Positions 40,678-49,080 of a DNA stretch of 64,000 nt are shown here, one piece after another. The position numbers and the translations under genes are program-made. The notes below the pieces were generated by a model that ran no database searches, was not told where the DNA came from, and saw only the letters and a list, made by a program, of their open reading frames with translations. This DNA comes from Microbacterium oxydans (GTDB taxonomy: Bacteria > Actinomycetota > Actinomycetes > Actinomycetales > Microbacteriaceae), in assembly GCF_000956525.1 (NCBI RefSeq), contig NZ_JYIW01000017.1, positions 58,756-122,755 of the forward strand, given 5' to 3'. The first letter of the stretch is position 1. Each line of letters begins with the position of its first letter.

Positions 40678-42345
40678 ATGGCGCAGCGCAGCAGTGGCAA
40701 ACGGTTCATCGCATGGGCAGCCCTCGCGGGCCTGATCGGCGGTGCCGTCTTCCTCGCCACCGCTGAGGTCTTCGCGCTGGTGTTCGCCCGCGCGGCCAGC
40801 CCCATCCTCGCCGTGGGCGGGTTCGTGATCGACATCGTGCCGCAGCCGTTCAAGGAGTTCGCGATCGCGACCTTCGGTGAGAACGACAAGGTCGCCCTGC
40901 TCGCGGGGCTCGGTCTGGCCGTGGTCATCGCCTCGGCGATCGCCGGCATCCTGCAGCTGGTGCGACCGCCGCTCGGCGTGATCGCGCTCGTCATCGCCGG
41001 TGCGCTCTCGACCGCGGCGATCGTGACCCGCGCCGGTGTGCAGCCGCTCGCCTTCGTGCCCCCGGTGCTCGGCACCATCGTCGGATCGTTCATCCTCGTG
41101 CTCCTCATCCGTCGCCTGCGCGCATGGCGCGGTTCGGTGCTCCCGGCCACGGCGTCGGGCGGCAAGACGGCGGATGCTCCGGCAACCCCGCCGATCACGA
41201 AGCCCACACCCACCGAGGCCGCGAAGGCCAAGGGAGCGAAGGCCACGACCGCGGACGGCACGCCTGCCCCGGCCGGCATCGACCGCCGCCGCTTCTTCGT
41301 GCTCACCGCGATCGCCGGAGCATCCGCTGTCATCGTCGGCGTCGCCTCTCGTGCCGTCAGCATGACCGTCTCCTCGGTCGAGTCGATCCGCGACGCCCTG
41401 AAGATCCCGTCTCCGCGCAGCACGGTCACGGTCCCCGAGGGTGCCGAGCTCGACATCCCGGGACTCAGCAAGCTCTTCACGCCGAACAAGGACTTCTATC
41501 GCGTCGACACCGCGCTGACCGTTCCGTCGATCGACCCCGAGACCTGGCGTCTCGTGATCGACGGCATGGTCGACCAGCGGGTCGAGATGAGCTTCCAGGA
41601 CATCCTCGACATGGGGCTCGACGAGTATGCGATCACCCTGACCTGCGTCTCGAACGAGGTCGGCGGCGAGCTCGTCGGCAACGCGAAGTGGCTGGGTGTG
41701 CCGCTGCGAGACGTGCTGAAGAAGGCCGGCGTGAAGTCGGGCGCCGACATGGTGCTCTCGAAGAGTGTCGACGGATACACCGCGAGCACACCGCTCTCGG
41801 CGCTGACCGACGACAACCTCGACGCGATCCTCGCGGTCGCCATGAACGGCGAACCGCTGCCGCTCGAGCACGGCTTCCCGGTGCGCATGGTCGTGCCGGG
41901 ACTCTACGGCTACGTGTCGGCGACGAAGTGGCTCACCGAGCTCAAGGTCACGACCTTCGCCGCCGACGAGGCGTACTGGACCCCCCGCGGGTACAGCGCC
42001 GAGGCGCCGATCAAGTTCTCCTCGCGCGTCGACACCCCGAAGATCGGCGAGGCCGTCGCTGCCGGGAAGATCCCGATCGCCGGCGTCGCATGGGCGCAGT
42101 CCGTCGGCATCCAGAGCGTCGAGGTGAGCATCGACAACGGCGACTGGGTGCCTGCGACGCTCTCGGCACCGATCAACGACGACACCTGGGTGCAGTGGTT
42201 CATGGAGTGGGATGCCACCCCCGGCACGCACTACGTGGCAGTGCGGGCGATCAACAAGAACGGCGACCTGCAGATCGAGGATCGTGCGCCGATCGCGCCG
42301 GACGGCTCGTCCGGATGGCAGCGTTCGCTGGTCCGCGTCAACTGA
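40678..42345 (+). CDS. membrane-bound molybdopterin oxidoreductase (sulfite oxidase family)
   Basis: A 555-residue protein with four N-terminal membrane helices (about 10-150), a Pro/Ala linker, a twin-arginine-like motif DRRRFF (202-207) followed by a fifth helix, then the molybdopterin domain and an Ig-like dimerisation domain (about 470-555). The Mo-ligating Cys is Cys323 (TLTCVSNEVGG). The internal RR motif suggests Sec insertion of the first helices and Tat export of the folded cofactor domain. GGAGGAGA precedes the ATG. It heads the molybdenum gene block and is the likely client enzyme; substrate unknown. Confidence 0.88.
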   Translation: MAQRSSGKRFIAWAALAGLIGGAVFLATAEVFALVFARAASPILAVGGFVIDIVPQPFKEFAIATFGENDKVALLAGLGLAVVIASAIAGILQLVRPPLGVIALVIAGALSTAAIVTRAGVQPLAFVPPVLGTIVGSFILVLLIRRLRAWRGSVLPATASGGKTADAPATPPITKPTPTEAAKAKGAKATTADGTPAPAGIDRRRFFVLTAIAGASAVIVGVASRAVSMTVSSVESIRDALKIPSPRSTVTVPEGAELDIPGLSKLFTPNKDFYRVDTALTVPSIDPETWRLVIDGMVDQRVEMSFQDILDMGLDEYAITLTCVSNEVGGELVGNAKWLGVPLRDVLKKAGVKSGADMVLSKSVDGYTASTPLSALTDDNLDAILAVAMNGEPLPLEHGFPVRMVVPGLYGYVSATKWLTELKVTTFAADEAYWTPRGYSAEAPIKFSSRVDTPKIGEAVAAGKIPIAGVAWAQSVGIQSVEVSIDNGDWVPATLSAPINDDTWVQWFMEWDATPGTHYVAVRAINKNGDLQIEDRAPIAPDGSSGWQRSLVRVN

Positions 42346-42384
42346 GCCGGTGCGGCGCCTGATCCCAGCCCATAGGGTGGAGCC

Positions 42385-42873
42385 ATGACGTCGCTCCCCG
42401 CGTGTGTGATCACCGTCTCCGACCGGTCGTTCGCCGGTGAGCGCGAGGATCGCGGCGGACCGATCGCGGTGGGGCTGCTGCGGGATGCCGGGTGGCATTG
42501 CCCGGATGCCGAGATCATCCCCGATGGCGTGAGCTCCGTCTCCGACGCCCTGCGCCGCGCAGCGGCACGCGGCGTGCGGCTGATCCTGACGACCGGCGGC
42601 ACCGGCGTCGGGCCGCGTGATCAGACCCCTGAGGGCACTCGTCCGGTGATCACCCGCGAGGTGCCGGGCATCGCCGAGGAACTCCGCCGCAGCGGACTCG
42701 CCGACACCCCGCTCTCGGTGCTGTCTCGCGGACTCGCCGGCATCATCGACCCCCAGGGCGCCCTCGTCGTGAACCTTCCTGGGTCGACGCGCGCCGTCGC
42801 ATCCGGAGTTCCCATCGTGCTCGGCGTCGCCGCGCACATCATCGATCAGGTAGCGGGCGGAGACCACTCATGA
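42385..42873 (+). CDS. mog: MoaB/Mog-type molybdopterin adenylyltransferase
   Basis: A 162-residue MoCF-fold protein that adenylylates molybdopterin before metal insertion. The phosphate motif TTGGTGVGPRDQTPEGT (about 71-87) and VNLPGSTRAV are intact. Length fits MoaB/Mog of Gram-positive bacteria; the two names cannot be separated by sequence alone. A TAGGGT box lies six bases before the ATG (42373-42378), overlapping a GGTGGAG ribosome site. Overlaps moaE by four bases. Confidence 0.92.
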   Translation: MTSLPACVITVSDRSFAGEREDRGGPIAVGLLRDAGWHCPDAEIIPDGVSSVSDALRRAAARGVRLILTTGGTGVGPRDQTPEGTRPVITREVPGIAEELRRSGLADTPLSVLSRGLAGIIDPQGALVVNLPGSTRAVASGVPIVLGVAAHIIDQVAGGDHS

Positions 42874-43304
42874 ACGACGTACGAATCGCCGCGATCAGCG
42901 AAGAGCACCTCGACCTCGACGTGCATCTGCAGGCCGTCGAAGACCCTCGGCTCGGCGCGGTCACGACCTTCGTCGGACGCGTGCGCGACAACGATCCGGA
43001 TGCCGAGACGCCGGTGATCGGCCTCGAATACAGCGCGCACCCGGACGCCGCTGCGACGCTGCGGACGATCGCCGAGACGGCGGGCGCCGGTGCCGGTGCG
43101 CCCGCAGTGGTCGCAGTGAGTCACCGCGTCGGCAACCTGGCCGTGGGGGACGCGGCCGTGATCATCGCCGTCGCCTCCGAGCACCGCGCCGAGGCCTTCG
43201 AGGTCTGCCGCGCGGTCATCGAGACGATCAAGAGCGACCTGCCGGTGTGGAAGCGTCAGCTCGAATCCGACGGCTCGACGTCGTGGAAGGGCATCGGGGG
43301 CTGA
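42870..43304 (+). CDS. moaE: MoaE, molybdopterin synthase catalytic subunit
   Basis: A 144-residue MoaE that converts cPMP to molybdopterin with sulfur from MoaD. Conserved segments are GAVTTFVGRVRDND, VAVSHRVGNLAVGDAAVIIAVASEHRAEAFEVCRAVIETIKSDLPVWKRQ, including the Lys of the SDLPVWK region. ATGA overlap with mog. Convergent with moaD, the partner subunit, 104 bases away. Confidence 0.95.
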   Translation: MNDVRIAAISEEHLDLDVHLQAVEDPRLGAVTTFVGRVRDNDPDAETPVIGLEYSAHPDAAATLRTIAETAGAGAGAPAVVAVSHRVGNLAVGDAAVIIAVASEHRAEAFEVCRAVIETIKSDLPVWKRQLESDGSTSWKGIGG

Positions 43305-43337
43305 GCAGCCTGCTGACCCGCCATCCGCAGGAGATCT

Positions 43338-43402
43338 CGCGACCTGCAGGACGACACGCCGCGGATCGATCCTGCACGCGGCGATCGGTCCTGCAGGTCG
43401 CG
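43338..43402. repeat. palindrome between moaE and moaD (family F)
   Basis: 14-base perfect arms CGCGACCTGCAGGA (43338-43351) and reverse complement (43389-43402), loop of 37 bases with further short complementarity. Located between convergent stops. Single copy in this window. Confidence 0.85.
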
Positions 43403-43407
43403 CGGGA

Positions 43408-43641
43408 TCAGCCGCCGGCGAAGGGCGGCAGCACGTCGATGAGCTGCACGTCGTCGAGCGGACGGTCGGCATCGGTGCGGACGCCGTCGACCATCATGGC
43501 GCAGCGGGGCAGGATGTCGACGAGGGCCGGATGCTCCGCGATGATCGCCGCCCGCAGGTCGAGGAGCGTGCGCTCGCCGCGCTCCTCCGCATCGGTGCCC
43601 GCTGCGGCCGCCGCTGCGGCGAAGTAGCGCACCCGGATCAT
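43408..43641 (-). CDS. moaD: MoaD, molybdopterin synthase sulfur carrier
   Basis: A 77-residue ubiquitin-like carrier ending in the required Gly-Gly (LPPFAGG), which is adenylylated and thiocarboxylated before sulfur transfer. ERTLLDLRAAIIAEHPAL and VQLIDVLPP are typical. The start overlaps the moaC stop (ATGA). Confidence 0.94.
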   Translation of the reverse strand: MIRVRYFAAAAAAAGTDAEERGERTLLDLRAAIIAEHPALVDILPRCAMMVDGVRTDADRPLDDVQLIDVLPPFAGG

Positions 43642-44132
43642 CGGGCGCTCTCGGGAGCGGTCTCGCCAGGGCGCACCCAGTCGCCGGAGCGTCCGCCCGA
43701 CTTCGCGACGATCCGCACGTCTTCGATCACGACCGCACGGTCGATGCCCTTGATCATGTCGACGATCGCCAGCGCGGTCACCGACACGGCGGTGAGCGCC
43801 TCCATCTCGACGCCCGTGCGGTCGGCGGTGCCGACGGTCGCCTCGATGCGCACGCCGTCGTCGACGATGTCGAGCTCGACGCTCGCCCGGTGCACGCCGA
43901 TCACGTGAGCAAGCGGCAGGAGCGACGGTGTCGCCTTGGCGGCCTGGATGCCGGCGATGCGGGCGACCGCGATCACGTCACCCTTCGGCGCGGTGCCGTC
44001 ACGGAGCGCGGCGATCACGTCGGCGCTGCAGCGGACGAAGCCGCGGGCGGTCGCCGTGCGGACGGTCGGCTGCTTCGACGTCACGTCGACCATGTGTGCG
44101 TGGCCGGCGGCGTCGAGATGCGTGAAGCTCAT
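43638..44132 (-). CDS. moaC: MoaC, cyclic pyranopterin monophosphate synthase
   Basis: A 164-residue MoaC, converting the MoaA product to cPMP. Family motifs are HMVDVTSKQPTVRTATARG (about 13-31), GDVIAVARIAGIQAAKATPSLLPLAHV, and TGVEMEALTAVSVTALAIVDMIKGID. The ATG at 44132 overlaps moeA by four bases and moaD by four bases, giving a moeB-moeA-moaC-moaD order of tight coupling. Confidence 0.96.
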   Translation of the reverse strand: MSFTHLDAAGHAHMVDVTSKQPTVRTATARGFVRCSADVIAALRDGTAPKGDVIAVARIAGIQAAKATPSLLPLAHVIGVHRASVELDIVDDGVRIEATVGTADRTGVEMEALTAVSVTALAIVDMIKGIDRAVVIEDVRIVAKSGGRSGDWVRPGETAPESAR

Positions 44133-45364
44133 CCCACCAGCATGACATCGATCTCGTCGCCCACGGCGACGGCCTCGACCTCGGCCGGCACGATCGCGAA
44201 GGCGTGCGCACGGGCGAGGCAGCCCGCCAGGTGCGAGCCCGACCCGCCGGCGGTCGCCGGGCGCACGGTGCGCGCCGCGAGGTCGACGATCGCGGGGAGG
44301 TACTGCCGACGGCCGGGGGGTGTGGTCCACGCGGCATCCGCGGTGAATGAGGCGATGGCTCGGTGGATGCCGGTGCGACCCTGCATCGCGAGCAGCGCCG
44401 GACGCACGAACACCTCGAACGAGACAGCGACGCTGACCGGGTTGCCCGGGAGGCCGAAGACGAGCGCGCCGGAGGCCAGCACGCCGAAGGCCTGCGGCTT
44501 GCCCGGCTGCATGGCGACACTGGAGAACTCGACCTCGCCGCCGCCGTCGAAGGCGCCGCGCACCGGCTCGTAGGCGCCGGCGCTGACGCCGCCCGTGAAC
44601 ACGATCACATCTGCGCCAAGGGCGACGGCCTCCGCGGTGACGATCCGCACGGCGTCCGCGTCGTCCGTGACCCGTGCGACCAGCACGACCTCTGCGTCGG
44701 CATCCGCCACCAGCTGCTCGAGCAGCGGCCCGTTCGAGTCGGGGATGCGGCCGCGCTCAGGCGACTCGCCGGGGGCGAGCAGCTCGCTGCCCGTCGACAC
44801 CACGGCCACCCGAGGCGCACGCGTCACCGTGACCTCGGCGATGCCGGCCGCGACGGCCGCCGCGACCTGGAAGGCCCCGAGGCGTTCGCCCGCGAGCACG
44901 ACCTCGTCTCCCGCATGCAGATCCGCGCCTCGGCGCCGCACGAAGACTCCGGGCTTGGCCGGCGCGCGCAGCACCCGCACCTCGCCGAGGGAATCGGCGA
45001 GCCCGCCGGCGGTGTCCTCGAAGGGCACGATCACGTCGGCATCCGTCGGGGTCGGTGAGCCGGTCATGATGCGCGCGGCCTCGCCCTGGCCGAGGGCCGG
45101 GTCGGTCGCGACACCGGCTGGGAGGTCGGCGACGACCCGCAGGGTGACCGGATGCTCTTCGGATGCCCCGGCGACATCCACTGCGCGCACCGCGAAGCCG
45201 TCCATCGCCGAGTTGTCGAAGAGGGGGATGTCGTGGGCGGCGGTCGCCGGATCGGCGAGGGTGCGTCCCGCAGCATCCCGGATCGCACGCGTCTCGGCCT
45301 CGAGCACCTGCACGGCCTCGAGCACGCGCACGAGCTGCTCCTCGACCGTCCTGCGGCCGCTCAT
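44129..45364 (-). CDS. moeA: MoeA, molybdopterin molybdotransferase
   Basis: A 411-residue MoeA, inserting molybdate into adenylylated molybdopterin. The N-terminal block DIPLFDNSAMDGFAVRAVD (about 45-63), IPDSNGPLL, VFTGGVSAGAYE and GLPGNPVSVAVSFEVFVRP are all intact, as is the C-terminal domain. ATGA overlaps with both moeB and moaC. Confidence 0.96.
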   Translation of the reverse strand: MSGRRTVEEQLVRVLEAVQVLEAETRAIRDAAGRTLADPATAAHDIPLFDNSAMDGFAVRAVDVAGASEEHPVTLRVVADLPAGVATDPALGQGEAARIMTGSPTPTDADVIVPFEDTAGGLADSLGEVRVLRAPAKPGVFVRRRGADLHAGDEVVLAGERLGAFQVAAAVAAGIAEVTVTRAPRVAVVSTGSELLAPGESPERGRIPDSNGPLLEQLVADADAEVVLVARVTDDADAVRIVTAEAVALGADVIVFTGGVSAGAYEPVRGAFDGGGEVEFSSVAMQPGKPQAFGVLASGALVFGLPGNPVSVAVSFEVFVRPALLAMQGRTGIHRAIASFTADAAWTTPPGRRQYLPAIVDLAARTVRPATAGGSGSHLAGCLARAHAFAIVPAEVEAVAVGDEIDVMLVG

Positions 45365-46149
45365 GCGGACACCGCCGATGCCGACGCTGTGGCAGCCGAC
45401 CGGATCGCGATCTCGTGCTGCCGGCCGGTGAGCGCGTCGATCATGGCCAGGCGGCCGAGCAGCGGTTCACCCGCTCCCGTGATGAGCTTGATCGCCTCGC
45501 CGGCAAGCATCCCGCCGACCTGTACGCACAGCGCCCCGAGCACGCCGACCTGCGCGCAGCTCGGCGGCTCGCCCTCGGTGCCGAGCGGGAAGAGATCGGT
45601 GAGCACCACGGGGTCTCCTTCGGTCGGGCGCGACCAGAACACCGTGGCCTGCGCGTGCCATTCCTGCACGGCGCCCCACACGAGCGGCAGCCCGAGCGAT
45701 TCGGTCGCAGCGGCCACGTCGCGGCGGGTGGCGAAGGAGTCGCTCGTGTCGACCACGAGATCGGCGCCGGTGAACAGACGATCGGCGTTGCCGGCGTCGA
45801 GACGCTCGGCGATCCGGGTCACGGTGGTCTGCGGGGCGAGGGCCGTGATCGCGCGAGCCGCGGAGTCGGTCTTCGGAGTGCCGATGTCGTCGACGCGGTG
45901 CGCGAGCTGCCGCTGCAGGTTGGTGAGCTCCACGACGTCGTCATCGATCACGGTAATCGCGCCGACACCGGCAGCCGCGAGCGCGAGCAGTACGGGGGAG
46001 CCGACGCCGCCGGCGCCGACGACGGCGACGTGTGCGGCGCTCAGGCGGCGCTGGCCCTCCTCGCCGATGCCGGTGAGCACGGCGTGACGAGCGGTGCGGA
46101 CGAGTTCGGTCGGCTCCAGAGCCGGCGCCGGATCGACGAGAGGTTGCAT
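45361..46149 (-). CDS. moeB: MoeB/ThiF-family adenylyltransferase without zinc cysteines
   Basis: A 262-residue E1-like enzyme that should activate the MoaD C-terminus. ATP loop GAGGVGSPVLLALAAAG (about 46-62), TNLQRQ arginine finger, DTSDSF, and SCAQVGVLGALCVQVGG with the conserved Cys. The two CxxC zinc pairs of E. coli MoeB are missing: the usual CxxC position reads QATVFWSRPTEGD and the C-terminus has no Cys. There is no rhodanese domain. The ATG at 46149 is followed by a repeat-filled upstream gap. Confidence 0.9.
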   Translation of the reverse strand: MQPLVDPAPALEPTELVRTARHAVLTGIGEEGQRRLSAAHVAVVGAGGVGSPVLLALAAAGVGAITVIDDDVVELTNLQRQLAHRVDDIGTPKTDSAARAITALAPQTTVTRIAERLDAGNADRLFTGADLVVDTSDSFATRRDVAAATESLGLPLVWGAVQEWHAQATVFWSRPTEGDPVVLTDLFPLGTEGEPPSCAQVGVLGALCVQVGGMLAGEAIKLITGAGEPLLGRLAMIDALTGRQHEIAIRSAATASASAVSA

Positions 46150-46212
46150 GGCTTCAGCGTATGCCCGCGGCATCCTCGTCCGCCCGGTCGCGGCCGGCCT
46201 CGGCATCCGTAC

Positions 46213-46365
46213 CGACCGGTTGCGCCACCTGCATCCGACCGGGTGTCGCAGATGGCCGCTTCGTCTCGTCGGATGCGACCGGTTGCGTCACCTGCATCCG
46301 ACCGGGTGTCGCAGATGGCCGCTTCCTCGTGCGAGATGCGGCACTGTGCGCCACCTGCTGTCCAG
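46213..46365. repeat. tandem repeat array of family D
   Basis: A 64-base unit (starts 46213 and 46277) with GACCGGTTGCG, CACCTGCATCCGACCGGG and GTCGCAGATGGCC, plus a decayed third unit ending CGCCACCTG. Between the carboxypeptidase stop and moeB start, so it is also the moeB promoter region. Confidence 0.85.
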
Positions 46366-46384
46366 TGATCAGGGGGAGCTGGGA

Positions 46385-47758
46385 TCAGCCCGCGGCATCC
46401 AGCGGCGATCCGAGTTCGGACGGGTGCGTGAGCCGCCACCACTCGGAGGGGTGGTCGATGCTCCCCTCGATCTTCACGGGAGCGGTGACGGTGTTCGGCC
46501 CGGCTGTCCAGGTGACGCTGCCCACGACCGTGCCGTCCTGGTAGGTCGGCGGGGTCGCGATGTCCATGCTCAGGGTGATCGGAGTGTCCGACCAGGTGAA
46601 GATCGACGCGGTCTGTCCGATCACGAGGCGGGCGCTCGAGCCCCAGGGCGTCGAGATCGTGCCGACCTCCTGGCCGGATGTCGCGACGGAGACCTGGTGG
46701 AATCCGCTGCGGATGCTGTCCAACGCGCCGATCACGCTGGCGTTGACCGAGTCGCGCGAAGCGCCTCCGAGCAGCACGCCGGTCACCGCGAGCGGCTCGG
46801 CGGCGCCGACATCGAGGGTCGCGGTGTACAGCAGGCTGACCGTGCCCTCGCCCAGCGTGCCGGTCTTCATCCCCGTGATCCCGGCGGTGCCGAGGAGGCC
46901 GTTGGTGTTGTTCAGCTGGCCGGCCCCCGGGAGCGAGATCGACGGGGTCGCGACGATCTGCGCGATCGCCGGATTCGCGGCGGCGAGCTTTCCGATCGCC
47001 AGGAGGTCGGCTGCGGTGCTCGTGTTGCGAGGGCTGATGCCGGTGGGCTCGGTGATCGTGGTGCCGGTGAGTCCGTGCGCGGCGAGCCAGTCGCGGGTCG
47101 CACCGAGGAAGGCGCTCTGGGATCCGAAGATCCGTGACGACAGTGCCTCCGCGTAGTTGCTCGCCGAGGGGATCAGCATGGCGGCCAGGGCATCACGCAG
47201 CGACATCGAGGTGCCGGTGGGCATAGGGGCGATGGTCGCGCCCTGCACGTAGTACCTGTCGTAGAGGTCGTGGTCGGCTTTCGTGAAGGTGATCGTCGGG
47301 CCTGGATCGTCGGCGGAGGCGAGCGGCGCCCTGTCGAGGATGACGAGCGCCGTGATGAGCTTGCTGATACTCGCGATGGGGAGGGGGTCGCCAGTGCCGC
47401 TCGACGACCACACCCCACTCGCTCCCTCGCCCAGATACGCGTCTGCGCCCGCGACGCTGATCGCCGAGGCTCCCGACAGAGGCGTCGCGATGACAGCCGG
47501 ATCGACGGCCGGGGCCTGCGGGGCCTGGGTGGTCACCGCTGGCTGATCGACCGGCGCCGTGAGCGCCCACCCGATGTACCCGCCCGCCGCGGCCAGCAGC
47601 AGCACGACGCAGATCGCGGTGATGATGAGGCCCCGGCGTCGGCGTCTGCGGCGCACCTCAGGGGCGATCCGATCGCGAGCGCGCGTGAACTCCTGCTCAT
47701 GCGTCAGCAGCTCAGCGAACTCGGACAGCTCGTCCGTCGATTCATCCGGTCTCGCCAT
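46385..47758 (-). CDS. D-alanyl-D-alanine carboxypeptidase (S11 penicillin-binding protein)
   Basis: A 457-residue membrane-anchored enzyme trimming peptidoglycan stem peptides. A cytoplasmic N-terminus ends in an Arg run (RRRRRRR), followed by one membrane helix (about 43-65) and the transpeptidase-like domain. Active-site motifs are SISK (Ser130-Lys133), SAS-N in IPSASNYAE, and KTG in GMKTGTLG. The ATG at 47758 is the first that includes the charged N-terminus. It breaks the molybdenum block and has no obvious link to it. Confidence 0.93.
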   Translation of the reverse strand: MARPDESTDELSEFAELLTHEQEFTRARDRIAPEVRRRRRRRGLIITAICVVLLLAAAGGYIGWALTAPVDQPAVTTQAPQAPAVDPAVIATPLSGASAISVAGADAYLGEGASGVWSSSGTGDPLPIASISKLITALVILDRAPLASADDPGPTITFTKADHDLYDRYYVQGATIAPMPTGTSMSLRDALAAMLIPSASNYAEALSSRIFGSQSAFLGATRDWLAAHGLTGTTITEPTGISPRNTSTAADLLAIGKLAAANPAIAQIVATPSISLPGAGQLNNTNGLLGTAGITGMKTGTLGEGTVSLLYTATLDVGAAEPLAVTGVLLGGASRDSVNASVIGALDSIRSGFHQVSVATSGQEVGTISTPWGSSARLVIGQTASIFTWSDTPITLSMDIATPPTYQDGTVVGSVTWTAGPNTVTAPVKIEGSIDHPSEWWRLTHPSELGSPLDAAG

Positions 47759-47883
47759 CGAGGTCCCCCCACGGTCGCGTCTGGTGTGAGTCACACCGTA
47801 TCCCGCGCGGAGGTCCGCGGGGAGGATGACCCTGTTCGCGACGCAGTTGCGGCGGATTCCTTCGCAGGGATCCGCATCTGCGG

Positions 47884-47889
47884 TAGTCT
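47884..47889 (+). promoter_or_regulatory. -10 box of the HTH-TOBE gene
   Basis: TAGTCT, seven bases before the ATG at 47897; a leaderless start is likely. TTCGCA at 47861-47866 could be the -35. The nine bases TAGTCTCGG recur at 52483 before moaA. Confidence 0.45.
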
Positions 47890-47896
47890 CGGCGCT

Positions 47897-48289
47897 ATGC
47901 AGACCTATCGGATCGCCCGCGCCGCAGCGCTGCTCGGGGTGAGCGACGACACCGTGCGCCGCTGGATCGACCAGGGACACCTGCCGGTGACGGATGCCGT
48001 GCCGGCGGAGATCCCCGGCGATGCGCTCGCCGCCCGCGCGATCGCGCTCGCCGCAGAGGCGAAGGCCGCGGACGACATCCTCTCCAGCGCCCGCAACCGG
48101 TTCGTCGGGATCGTGACCAGGGTGCAGATCGACGGGCTGATGGCGCAGGTCGATCTGCAGGCGGGTCCGCACCGCGTCGTCTCGCTGATGTCGGCCGAGG
48201 CCGCTCGCGAGCTGCACCTCGAGGTGGGCTCACTCGCCACCGCATCCGTCAAGGCGACCCAGGTCGTCGTCGAAGTCCCGAAGGGCTGA
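47897..48289 (+). CDS. HTH-TOBE molybdate-binding protein
   Basis: A 130-residue protein with an N-terminal excisionase/MerR-like HTH (YRIARAAALLGVSDDTVRRWIDQGHLP, about 4-30) and a C-terminal single Mop/TOBE domain (RNRFVGIVTRVQIDGLMAQVDL, about 65-130). This joins DNA binding with molybdate sensing, the logic of ModE, in reduced form. It lies two bases before modA, so it probably responds to molybdate and regulates modABC. Regulator versus storage protein cannot be settled from sequence. Confidence 0.88.
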   Translation: MQTYRIARAAALLGVSDDTVRRWIDQGHLPVTDAVPAEIPGDALAARAIALAAEAKAADDILSSARNRFVGIVTRVQIDGLMAQVDLQAGPHRVVSLMSAEAARELHLEVGSLATASVKATQVVVEVPKG

Positions 48290-48291
48290 CC

Positions 48292-49080
48292 ATGCACCGC
48301 ACGATCCGCCGATCCGCCACCGCGCTCCTCGCCGTCGCCGTCCTCGCCCTCACCGGGTGCGCCGGCGCGACGGAATCCGCACCATCGCCTTCCGCGACCT
48401 CGACCGCCGCGGAGAGCACCCTGACCGGCGAGCTCACGGTCTACGCGGCTGCCTCGCTGTCCGGCGCCTTCGACGAGATCGGCGCGGCGTTCACCGACGA
48501 GAACCCGGACGTGCAGTTCAGCGGCGTCTACGACGGCTCCTCGACGCTCGTCACGCAGATCCTCGAGGGTGCTCCCGCCGACGTGTTCGCCTCCGCCGAC
48601 GAGGCGAACATGGAGAAGGTGACGGATGCCGCGATCGACCCCGAGCTCTTCGCCTCGAACACGCTCGTGATCGCGGTCCCGGCAGGCAACCCGGGCAACG
48701 TGGAGACGCTCGCGGATCTGGCCGACGTCACCACCGTGCTGTGCGCCCCCGAGGTGCCGTGCGGCGCGGCATCCGCGAAGCTCCTCGATGCTGCCGGCGT
48801 CACCGTCGAACCGGCCAGTCTCGAACAGAACGTGACCGCGGTGCTGACGAAGGTCGCCGCAGGCGAAGCGGATGCCGGACTCGTCTACGCCACCGACGTG
48901 ATCGGTCGAGACGACATCGAGGTGATCGTGCCGGAGCACGCCGACGAGGTCGTGAACCACTACCCGATCGCAGCGCTCACGGATGCCCGGAATCCGGATG
49001 CCGCCGCGGCTTTCGTCGAGTTCGTGCGCTCGGACGCCGGTCAGAGCATCCTGGCGGACTTCGGATTCGGGAAGCCGTGA
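48292..49080 (+). CDS. modA: ModA, molybdate-binding lipoprotein
   Basis: A 262-residue molybdate-binding lipoprotein. Lipobox LTGC with Cys23, then ELTVYAAASLSGAFDEIGAAF, FSGVYDGSSTLVTQI, GAPADVFASADEANMEKV, and CGAASAKLLDAAG, which are the ModA ligand segments. Ends GFGKP, with the modB GTG four bases inside. Confidence 0.95.
   Translation: MHRTIRRSATALLAVAVLALTGCAGATESAPSPSATSTAAESTLTGELTVYAAASLSGAFDEIGAAFTDENPDVQFSGVYDGSSTLVTQILEGAPADVFASADEANMEKVTDAAIDPELFASNTLVIAVPAGNPGNVETLADLADVTTVLCAPEVPCGAASAKLLDAAGVTVEPASLEQNVTAVLTKVAAGEADAGLVYATDVIGRDDIEVIVPEHADEVVNHYPIAALTDARNPDAAAAFVEFVRSDAGQSILADFGFGKP

Noticed and set aside
40609..42867. 752-residue minus-strand frame over the molybdoenzyme and mog genes
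   Set aside because: It spans two well-supported genes on the other strand and shows no family motif.
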